A DNA stretch of 64,000 bases from Allodiplogaster sudhausi. Lineage: Eukaryota; Nematoda; Chromadorea; Rhabditida; Diplogasteridae. Position 1 is the first letter of the stretch; every line of letters begins with the position of its first letter. The translations under genes and the position numbers were made by a program. Location: the NCBI GenBank assembly GCA_945643635.1, contig CALZFC010000033.1, positions 3,662,001 to 3,726,000 on the forward strand, written 5' to 3'. The notes under the pieces are model-generated. The model was given only the letters and a program-made list of their open reading frames with translations, searched no databases and was not told the origin of the DNA. Positions 33,479-43,303 of the stretch are shown here, piece by piece.

Positions 33479-36254
33479 TTAGGATGGAACTGGGTCGAGA
33501 ATGTAAGTTCCGCCCGAGCATGCACCACCGGATGAGATGCATCCTCGTGTGAAGGAACCACCGTGCATCACCATTTGGCCTGGGAAACAAATGTCATAGA
33601 AGTACTCATTTCGTCAAGCGGCAACAAGGATATTACGAAAAACATAATGCAGCCAGATTAAGCTGTTTCTTTATATCATAGAGGGTGAGAGAGTGGACAT
33701 AGGGAGAGAGAGAGAATGGAAAGCGTGATCGTAAGACAGAGAAAATGAGATAAAAAAATATCACATACCTCCGGCGGATACGAATGAATAATTTGAAGTG
33801 ACTGGTGGGGCTTCGCCTCTCATCTCGCAAAGGGTCCAGCTAAATCAGAGCCAAAGGCTATTTATGAAGATACTTCTAAAAAAATAAATCCAGTAATGTA
33901 AAGAAGCCTATATAAAGAAATGCAACAAACCTATAAACCCTATAAAAGAAAATGGCTACTTACCGTATTTCCTTCTCCTCTTCGACCCGGTCGAGGTCAG
34001 CCGAGATCAAAATCATCTCCTCGTTGTCCGAACTGGAGAGACGACGAATGGTCTGTTCGCAGACACTCCATCCTTCTGAGCGAAGATCGGCTAAAGAGTA
34101 AATGTTCATCCGGAAACTAATTGAGGTTATAAAAAAATACATTACATTATTATTTCGACAATTAAACGATAAAAAAATATACCAGGCAGGAAGCTGCACT
34201 GGATGAAGGAAATATTGATATCGACTTCCGCTGGGGAGAGATGAGGACCAGTCGGATGCAGAGACTCAACCGTAACCTTCAAAGGATCAGAAGTTAATGC
34301 ATATTCGAAGATAAAATAAAAGAAGAAAAACCCGTAAATAATGAATTCTATTGATACGCGAACCCGGACATCGCTCGGCGTTCCGCTATTTCCAGGTGAT
34401 AGAATGTATTCGCTTCCCTCGTATTTGATGGAGAAGGGTTCAGTGTAGAGAGAGTTGTACTGCAAAGCAAGAAGAATAGAATGGGATGCGTCATTGGGGG
34501 AAAAGCAAATTTGGGAGTATATGATTCAGCCGTTTTTCACCCATTCTACTTTAGGACCTTTAAACGTAAAAGAGAAAGATACTAAAATAAAATCGCATAA
34601 AATGTAAACTAAGCTTGTTTTCATAACATTGAGTTCAAAGAAGAGAGTAGCAAATAAAGAGTAGTAAAGTGCTGACAAAGCGAGCGATATCTTCCGGGCT
34701 CATGATGTGGTCGCGGAGGGCAGTGCGGACAGTCGCATGGAAAGTTTCCATTCGTCGAACCATCTGCGAACTCTTCGCGACTCTTTGTCTTTCTGCGGAC
34801 GCAAGATGTCTGAAATAAGATGCTGGTTCTGCACTCCATATACTTATTATTAGTTAATGCTAAAATAAGCATACTTTGATATTTTACAATTTCTTTTAAA
34901 TATTGAAATATAAATAAATTCGATAACTTACATCAATCGAGTCTTATTGTTGACTTGAGTAACTCCAATGTTGGCGAAACCCCATCGCCTGTCCTTGATT
35001 TGGTCCCCCTAAAGACGAAAAAAAATGTAAGGGGAGAGGTGCTAGGCTTAGCAAAAAGATGGAGGCACTAGCAGAGGTGCACGCGGGCCCAAATTTTTTG
35101 GGCCGGCCCGGCCCGGCCCGCCGTTTTAGGGCCCTGGAATTTTGGGCCCGGGCCGGCCCGCTCCGGCCCGATTTTCAAATCCGTCTGATTTCAATTTCTA
35201 ATTCGTAATTTTCTTAGCGAAAAATTTTTCTTTTAGCTTGCCGTTCACAAGGCTTCTCATTTACTTCATTCTGAACAGGAATACAACCCCGAGCTACAAT
35301 ATTATGCATGAGCAATAAGAACTCTGTCATAAGCATGTTCGTTTGCAAATTTTTGAAAATCGGGCCCATTCGGGCTCAGGGCCGGGCCCAAGGTTGGGCC
35401 CGGCCCGGCCCGGCCCTACAGGGAGGGCCCTAGCTTGGGCCCGGCCCTGCCCGGGCCGCGTGCAGCTCTGGGCACTAGACTCGAACCCGGTTGGCTACTC
35501 GGTTCACACCCACGACTCAACAAATTCATGAAATCTTCAAACAAAGGATTAAATGCTTAGGAAAGTAATGAGAAGAAATGAGGCATGGAACCCCGATCGC
35601 AATTCTCTCGCTCCCCCAGTCCTGCGTGGGGTCGTTAGGGTCGAAATGTAGCAGATAGGCTACCCACTCATACTCGTCTCTGAAACAATCGATAAGCCAG
35701 TTGGAAGATCAGCTTATTGAACAAAGTGACACTCAACTATTCCGTCCTGCGGTATTTGTGGAACTGACTACGGGTGGCACTACAAATAACTTGCATGAAC
35801 CTGCTGTGATCGAAGAAGGAAGCGGAGGGATGCACGAGAATGCAGCCGGGTCGAAGGAGGACGGAAGTGCAAGCGGGCAGAAGGTCAGGAAAGAAGCCCT
35901 CAGTCCTAGTGAAGAAAACATGTTTACATCCATCAATAGTCTATTCACAATTCAACGCCATCAAGATAATATGAGCAGAAAGAAAAACAATTACAAAAGC
36001 TCAAAGTAGATTAAAGTGGGATAAATGGCTTCACCAGTGAGAGGTCTCGGCACACCATCAGTTCTAGCCATGTAAAGACCGTATTTGGGTCCTTCAAAGA
36101 GAACATGTACCCAGTCTCAATGCTTACCACTTTTCGTGCGGACCGAAAGGGAACGAAGGCTCGTGCCAGATGCCAAGCTTAAGGTCAACGACGTGGACGA
36201 GGTGACGCAAGGGCGAGGTGTATTGATCATATCGCTGAAGAAATAAAGATAGGA

Positions 36255-36285
<31 letters not shown>

Positions 36286-38763
36286 GAGAGAGATAGAGAA
36301 ATAGAGTAAGAGAGAGACAGGAAAAGAGATAATATAGATATCAAGGCACAGGGGTCACACCTGTCTAAAAGTTGCCATATAAAGTGTGAATCAGGTGAAC
36401 GGCTGAATATCCCTAGCTGTATTTTCTAGTCCATCTTTAGCAATTTACAACCGTTCGAAAACTACACTTTCAAACACACCATGTAGCAAATTTAGTATGG
36501 CTCGTGTATCACACGGGTCCTAAAAACGGTAATTTTCTTCCATGTCACAAAGAGGTGGTCCTGAGCGGAAAACTCATGACTTGTTGCGGCGGTGTAGTAT
36601 CTCATATTTGGTGAACTTAAAATCTTGCAAATTTTTATATGGGGTGTGACCCCTGTGTCAAGGTGGAGGCGTAACGATAAAGAGATCAACTAGAGAGTTG
36701 CCAAAATACAATAGAATGTCCTCAGGCAAGAACCTGTAAACTGTGGTCTTACGGCGCAGTGGATAAAGCGAAATTAAGATAAGAAAAAATGAGTCTGCCT
36801 GATTTATATGTAGAGCGCTCTCTGATGGTGAAAATCAATGTTTAGACAACGAATTTTGAAAGCTTTAAAAAATGTATTCATGATAGTAGCTGAATTTTTT
36901 TATTCCGAAACATCTAATTTCAAGTACTTTCGATTGAGCCACAAATTTACACAGGCTTTCTGACCGTTCCCCGGAAAGATACGCCACCAATGATAATCAG
37001 GAAGTGCTGGAAGACCACGGAAGAGTGGCTGACGATGCCGCGAATTTGCGAGTTACTCGGCATCTGACACTCGTCGAAGTAAGTTTAACGTACTTGCTCT
37101 ACCAAGACACAATTTGTGTGTCGTGTATCTGATATGTAGTCACAGTCCCCTTAAGTCTCCTCCCCACGGCTACCCCGTCTGCACATGCACCCTCTCCTCA
37201 AGTGTATGCATAATCAGTCTGATCCAACTGATTACGTCGTCATACTATAAAAGAGAGAGAGAGAAATTCCCCTTACGAAAATGTTAGTAGGAAAATTGTT
37301 TTCCCGTTTCTTGCTATGTCCAACCTCAATCCACTCCATTTTTCTGGTGTCGAATCGATGAATCTCACGAGTGCAAGTACGGATCCGGCCTCGTCGATGC
37401 TCATTTGGGCCATTATCTGGAAATCGCACTAAATAAAAGTCAGGAAATTGTTTTCATAGTAGAAGAATGACCAGGAAAAACTGAGTGCTCAGTCAGGCAA
37501 GAAGTATGTTATTTATATACAAGTTTATTTTTAAGAACATATATTACTTAAGAACAAGCGGCAAAGCCTAATGTAAGAAAATCAAACTAGCGCCTTATCT
37601 TACGAACTATGTTTCAATACCGTAACAAAAAAGAAAGTTTACCGTAACGAGATCCGCCAACGAGCACAAGGAAGTCCTCCCATGCGGCCAATGAGCAATT
37701 CGACTTGGGCATTGGATATGATGTACTCCGCACGACCACGCGTTCCCAGCAACGACGAGCCTATTCACAAGTACAATCTCACTATTTATACATCATGATA
37801 GAATGTACTGGTGCACTTCTCTGTTCAGGGAAATTATTAGACCATGAATTGGCATTTCAAGCGCTACGAAGCAGAGATACAGGAAGACAAGCACGTGTCT
37901 AACTAACCAAATCGAATGACCATAAATCGTTTAATTGAGGAGTTGGAATTCCAGTCGTCGGAACTTCCCCGCCAAAAACGTAGACCTTAATTATCTTCGT
38001 AAGAAGAGATTTGTTGGAAATCCACAAAATATATACACAACCAAAAACTGTATTTTTTTAAAGCGTTATAAATAATGACATACAAAGCTTGATATCAATT
38101 TGGGGGAATGGGTGTTGAGATAAAAAGCAATTTAAAATTTAAAAGAGGGTGGTATAATTGCCTTTCCACTCTTCGGATGATAGCAACTTGCGTGGTGCGT
38201 GCGCGGAGACATGCCCGGAAAGATGGAGGTACAGATGTAGCGGACGGGTTCCCTGTGCGTGCAATCAAGCAATCAAACGATTTGTATTTTCGAAGATAAC
38301 TTTCTACCACAACCAACAAAAAATGCCATTTACTAGTAGCTCGCAATTTCGATAGCCGCACAAGAAAAGAAACCATTGGAAGTGAGTGGCGGTTAAGCTG
38401 AGTCGATCCCATCTGTTGGCTGCAAGGGACGCGCGTTTTCTCCAGTTCAGACAAACGCAAGACGCTGTTCGGAGATCAGCCAGGGCGAGACGACCAAAGA
38501 TCTAGGGAAGAAACTGCTAGCAAACAAGGTGGCCACGACTGAAAAACTCTTTCATTTTCTCCCCTTTCGCATCAGCCCTGACAATGAGAGGATAATTAAA
38601 ACTATAGGTACGAAACTCATGTTATAAGCAACAGCTTATAGCTAGCAATTATGTATGCAAAGGAAAGTCAAGAAAAAAGTCATTATTGAAGAGCAAAAGC
38701 AAAGAAGACCTCGTCGAGGACGAACTCGGGAGAGTACTGCCAATTAGTTTCGTCGACTTCCAT
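33479..38763 (-). CDS. F-box and kelch-repeat protein (FBXO42-like), complete
   Basis: Seventeen exons join in exact phase to give 532 residues: 38763-38710, 38501-38374, 38252-38162, 37985-37908, 37760-37643, 37416-37325, 37069-36965, 36234-36144, 36091-36035, 35677-35592, 35008-34932, 34809-34677, 34459-34364, 34276-34183, 34090-33964, 33839-33769, 33579-33479. The N-terminus is an F-box (YSPEFVLDEIFGRLALADLRTASCVCLNWR), which would bind Skp1. Kelch motifs follow: RTHHASCYHPKSGKVYVFGG, LNDLWSFDL, DFLVLVGGSRYG, IHRFDTRKMEWIE and FLIIIGGVSFRG. About 200 non-kelch residues follow, then a last blade (SAGGQMVMHGGSF). This order, with a late closing blade, resembles FBXO42, an SCF ubiquitin-ligase adaptor. 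One intron has a GC donor (38162). The donor at 36144 and the acceptor at 35677 are non-optimal but keep the frame. Two MITEs lie in introns. Confidence 0.82.
35064..35478. mobile_element. hAT-type MITE, 399 bp, with 8-bp target duplication
   Basis: The element 35072-35470 starts CAGAGGTGCACGCGGGCCC and ends with the inverse of CAGAGCTGCACGCGGCCC. It is flanked by the direct repeat GGCACTAG (35064-35071 and 35471-35478). An 8-bp target duplication and a CAGAG-type terminus are hAT hallmarks. The subterminal regions are stacks of GGCCCGGCC-type palindromic units; the centre is AT-rich and non-coding. It lies in an intron of the F-box/kelch gene. Confidence 0.85.
36240..36310 (+). repeat. (GA)n microsatellite
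   Basis: Pure GA run just upstream, in transcript sense, of the 3' splice site at 36235. Confidence 0.75.
36341..36663. mobile_element. MITE, 311 bp, TIR CACAGGGGTCACACC
   Basis: The element 36347-36657 has 15-bp perfect terminal inverted repeats (CACAGGGGTCACACC) and is flanked by the direct repeat TCAAGG (36341-36346 and 36658-36663). It is internally non-coding and intronic in the F-box/kelch gene. The superfamily is not clear. Confidence 0.75.
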
Positions 38764-39291
38764 GATGAATACCTAGAAATGGTAATGACACGGCTTTAGG
38801 AAGCATAAGTAAAAACAATCCTGGCTCAAATCACAAGAAAATGAATCAAACAGACAGCGTTATCAGCTATCTTCAATTCCTATTGACTGGATGGATCCGA
38901 AATGACACATTTTGACTACCATACCTATGTAATTCACGGTTAAAGTAGCGATTACACAAGGGAAACACACCGAAATTGAATGCTGTATTTATTTCTTGTA
39001 CATATCATCTTTTCATTCTGTCTGTAATTCTCTCTCTATCCCAGTCTCTATTTCTCTCACTTTCACCTGCCTCCTCGTTTTAATGAGAATTACAAATCAG
39101 CATAACAAAAGTTGAATCACCTCTGGAGGCTGCATGCCTGCTATATTGTGTTAAGAATGTATGTATATACATTTTCAGAAAACTTAACATATAGATGCTT
39201 TAAAAATAGGGACGCGTGATTAGCGCATTTATTTATGGCAATAAGTATCATCAAACAGAACGATGAGGATAACTTGCAAAGGTCAACGGAT

Positions 39292-39577
39292 TCATACGAA
39301 GATCCAGTCAACTCCAAGGCGGCTCGCTCCGAAAGCAACTGAAATGCAAAGAATTCTTTTTTCTAAGAACTTATGCATTCAACGTGAAGTCATGTGAATA
39401 TTCAAGGCAGAAAGCAACTGGTCTGATAACATCTTTCAAAATGAATTGCCAGACATGAAAATCCCAGTGACCTGCTTCGACAAGAATGGCGAATGTGATG
39501 AGAGTGCCGAAGTCGCTCTTCACCTTCTCGGACGCCGTCTCGCGCTGCTCCTCGCTTGAAGGGCCACCAAACATCAT
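39292..39577 (-). CDS. 50-residue single-pass membrane protein
   Basis: Two exons (39577-39472, 39338-39292) joined in phase encode MMFGGPSSEEQRETASEKVK, then a hydrophobic helix (FGTLITFAILVEAVAFGASRLG) and a short WIFV end with a TGA stop. The acceptor upstream of the start (CTTTCAG) suggests a non-coding 5' exon or a trans-splice site. A short charged N-terminus plus a single C-terminal anchor recalls the small TOM-complex subunits (TOM5/TOM6), but no motif proves it. It lies between two longer genes on the same strand. Confidence 0.55.
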
Positions 39578-40062
39578 CTTTAGCCTTCTGAAAGTGAGAG
39601 AATGGGGAATGGGGAGAGAGAGAATAGGGAGAGAGAATATTGAGAGAGAGAATATTGAGATAGAAATGAGGGATAGAAAGAGAGAGCTTAAATGAAAAGC
39701 CATCAAAGAATTCGATAAAGAGAAGAAAAAGAAAGAATGCGAAAGTGTTTTCTTATCACTTTTTTCTCGCTACGTCTCTCGGCCAGATTGCTATTTCATT
39801 GGATTCTGCTAGGTCGCGACCAGACTGTCGGAGCTTGGAAATCAAAGTCAACAGATCCCACAAATGTGACCGTTTAAGGTGGAATTTATTGCAAGAGTTC
39901 TATCGCGATTTCATGTACATACATACATACACATGTGTGCAAGATGAATGTTCAGAGTAAGCAAAAATTTCTTCTGTATATACATACAATCATCGAAGCA
40001 ATCTATCTATTAATTAATAAGTTTTGTCATTTGTGAGATGAAATTGTAACAGGTCGACCGGA

Positions 40063-40112
40063 ATCTGCTGCGGTTTAATCCGCTGCGGTTTAATCCGCTG
40101 CGGTACAATCTG
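40063..40112 (+). repeat. Short tandem repeat, unit AATCCGCTGCGGTTT
   Basis: About three diverging copies of a 15-16 bp unit, immediately beyond the stop codon (40113) of the minus-strand gene, so in its 3' UTR. Confidence 0.7.
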
Positions 40113-41734
40113 TCATGGTAGAATCCGTCGATAGACGACTGCGGTGTGCTCCATGATCTTCCTCGTAACTGTCGTTGTCATCTGAAGACGCGCCTCGAGA
40201 TGATCAGGGTCGAGGAGCGTCCAGTCGCGGTACATCTACATTTGTGCGTTTTCGAATTATGTAAGTATCTTGCATGAATATTTGCTTATATGTATATATG
40301 CACATATCAAACTATTGTTCCATGCAAGAAATAAGACATTTTGTACGATAAATAAGCGGTAACAGTTCGCATACAGTTGTATAAAGAGCTATTTTAACAT
40401 CGATATATTTCTTTTTCCTCATTCACTTATTAATTTAAGCTATTTCACCACGCTCTAAAAATATAAAGTTTAGTGTCCCGAAAAAAATGAATGCACGTTT
40501 AAGTTACTCTTTTGACGAAATATGAGTAAGACAAATATTTCTGTATTATTCAATATACAAATGTGCATTTAATTATATGGAAAGGTTAGAGCGGCAGCCT
40601 GACCGTTCTGACGGCGGAGTCATGCGAGAAGGAGATGCGGCCGATCCGCTCGAGCTGGAAGCGCACCTGGTTCGTGCCGACTTCGCCGACCTCCACCGTC
40701 ATGAAGCCTGGCATCAAAATGACCTCTTCTCGCATTCCACATTTCTCTCTTATAATAATGATTTGCATTTCATCGAATAAAATTTAAAAACAAATTCTGA
40801 AGACTGGCATGAAATATCGCACACAATTACGATAAATTGGTAATGAATGGGAATGGAAACGCATTGAAAGATAAGACCCTGACCATTGCTCATGGCCGTA
40901 GTGAGTTCTGCGATGGTCACGCCATCCTCGCTCTCTCCGCCCATGATGACGTAGCCGCTCTCGCTGTGCGTCTCCACCATGTCGTTCGGATCCCATGCGA
41001 AGGCGCTGTTATTATTATTCTTATTGTTATTTTGTAGCCTTTCTGATCATTTGGCTACAATAGCACGACGGCGATTGGCGAAATATTTATGCTTATCTGA
41101 CATATGAGATTTTTCTTTTAATGTTATTTCATATTTTTTTATATTTTTGATCCGTTTCACCTTCTCATAAAATGGCAAAGCACGCTAACGTATAGTTCAA
41201 CGATGGCATCCGCCCCGCCTTCTCATCACTAATAGAAAACTCGATTTGCTCGCCGTACGTAAAGCGAGGAATGGTCGGGAAGAAGGCCTAGAGAGATGCA
41301 TCGATTGTTCTTAAGCCTCGATCGATCATTCATTCAAACCTTCCCGCCAAATTCGGATCGCCAAATGCCGACGAGAAAGGCGAGCGGAGCCAGCGGCAAC
41401 GGAAGGCGACTCAACTCAAATTCTGTGAGCAATTGCTTTTTTTTTCTAGAGCCATGGGCAATCCTGCAGGCATTAAAGTATTAAATATGAAACAAATAAT
41501 TATGATTAAAAAAACGCTAATCGTACTCGGGTCGAGTGGTTCTCCGCAGAGGCGACAGGAGCGGGCGCAGCTCGCGGCAACGACGTCGTCGGAGAAGCAG
41601 CGCGAGGACGCGTTCTCGGCGACCCAGCCGAAGCAGGCTGCCTCCGCGTCCGTGCAGGCGCCGAGGGCGGACGACGCCAGCAGAAGAAGTGGCACCAGTA
41701 GAAGAAGAAGCGCAGGCCACAATCGCCGCCACAT
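40113..41734 (-). CDS. Secreted ShK-domain plus nitrobindin/THAP4-type beta-barrel protein
   Basis: Six exons join in exact phase (41734-41527, 41422-41340, 41287-41190, 41005-40884, 40707-40604, 40235-40113) to give 245 residues. Residues 1-25 are a strong signal peptide (Leu-rich, ending SSALGA). Residues ~26-65 form a six-cysteine ShK/SXC module beginning CTDAEAACFGW and ending CARSCRLC. The rest matches the nitrobindin (DUF1794/THAP4 C-terminal) haem-binding barrel: LPLAPLAFLVGIWRSEFGGK, FPTIPRFTYGEQIEFS, SESGYVIM..DGVTIAELTTA, GTNQVRFQLERIGRI, and a final HTAVVYRRILP before TGA. Members of this family bind ferric haem and NO or peroxynitrite. Here the signal peptide predicts an extracellular or luminal protein. 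Whether the His ligand is kept needs alignment. Confidence 0.82.
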
Positions 41735-42055
41735 TCTTTCTAGCAGTTCATATCAGAAATACGTACATTTGTATGCATCTATTTACAGAGTATATGGTCG
41801 GTTCATGCATCTGCGTACATAGAGAGCGATATAATCTCCTTTTTTGATTGTCTAGCTTGGACCAATCAGAAATACTACGAGAGCTGTAATATGCCGCTGG
41901 GGAAAGGGAATGCCTTACCGACAATGGCTTAATCAAATCATACTGACAAATTTTATCTGTATTTCCATTCAAATGTGGGAGATCAGGATTTGGCCAGAAA
42001 GGTGTTCGTTTGCATTTACTGTCACTTTCGCGCTCTCTCTCTCTCTCTCTCTCTC

Positions 42056-42131
<76 letters not shown>

Positions 42132-43303
42132 TCTCTCTCTCTTCCTTTCTCTCTCTCTCTTACTCTCCGTCTCAATCTCTCTCTGTCGCGCTTGAGACCT
42201 TTGTTTCTCCGCCTCTTATTCCATTATAAGCTGCCTTGCGCAACTCTTCGGTACGCTCTTCCATCAAGTAAGCGCGTGGAGTCACTGCACTGATAACAAC
42301 ACGAAACATGTTAAAACAGGATAGATATGACAACGGAAAGTTACCTCGTTGATAATGATGCTATTAGCAATGGCGGATCGTGATCAATACGGGATAGGGT
42401 TTATGGTTGAGGAGGCCATAAAAAAGTCACATTCAAAAGGATGTGCGAGGGTGGGGTAGCCAAGCTGATTAAGATGGGAAGAGAAAGAGAGATAAAGAGA
42501 GAGAGGGAGACAAGTTCAGATAGAGAGAGAAAGAAAAGAGTTAAAGACAAAGATAGAGATAGGAAGAGGGTGATAGAGGGATATGCATTCCCGGCATGTC
42601 CAACTAGACGCGAGCGCGAACAAGCTTTAGCTATTCCATCACCCCCTCCCCCTCCCCCCTCCTCCCCATTACGCCACAATCCAATCAAGTCCGTTTTATG
42701 ACCTTTTGAAGTGAAGTCCATTTCACTTATAGCTGAATAAACTTGAAGATTCCTTATTCGAACACAAGATTATAGAACTGACACTTTCGAATGAAAACAA
42801 ATCTCAAATTCACATGGTCCTTGTGGCTGTGAGCCATATCTTCCTTGGCATAATCCGTGAAATCCTTATTATATGCTGCCTTCGAACTTGAGGCACTTAC
42901 AATTAGCCATTCTTTTTTGTTGTTATGAACTTCCTGAATGAAGCTTGCTTCTGCTTTTTTTCTGTCTTCACTAATATACATACAACATGCATGGAAGCGT
43001 TCCAAGTAGTCATTATTTATGTAAATTTCATTTAGAAACATATTACAATAAAAGTACTCACTGAAAAAAAAAGAAATACGAGCAATCCGTAATCTAATAT
43101 GTTTCTTGAAATCAACAACACCCGAGTAATTTGAGAAAAAAAAGTCCGTACAGAAGTTTCGATCAGCTAAGTGGACAGAATGAACAATAAATTTGAAGAA
43201 AAAAGGAGTGATTGCACAAAAATAAGGAAGCAATTTGAATGCTTCAAATGCCATAAATGTGTATGTACAATTTAATTTTATTTCTAGTTTTGAAAAGAAA
43301 AAG
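41735..43303. other. Intergenic with large (CT)n
   Basis: Contains about 145 bp of CT microsatellite (42033-42180) and a (GA)-rich tract at 42480-42560. No gene is supported. Confidence 0.45.
42033..42180 (+). repeat. (CT)n microsatellite
   Basis: Long CT run with a few TTC interruptions. Confidence 0.9.

Noticed and set aside
35455..35500. tRNA B-box-like GACTCGAACCCGGTTGG
   Set aside because: Spans the end of the hAT element and its flank; no A box, acceptor stem or anticodon arm could be drawn.
36128..36234. Strong donor GTAAGC at 36127 for the kelch exon
   Set aside because: It would shift the next exon out of frame. The weaker GTCCGC donor after 36144 keeps the reading frame (FPF-GPKYGLYMARTDG), so I used it.
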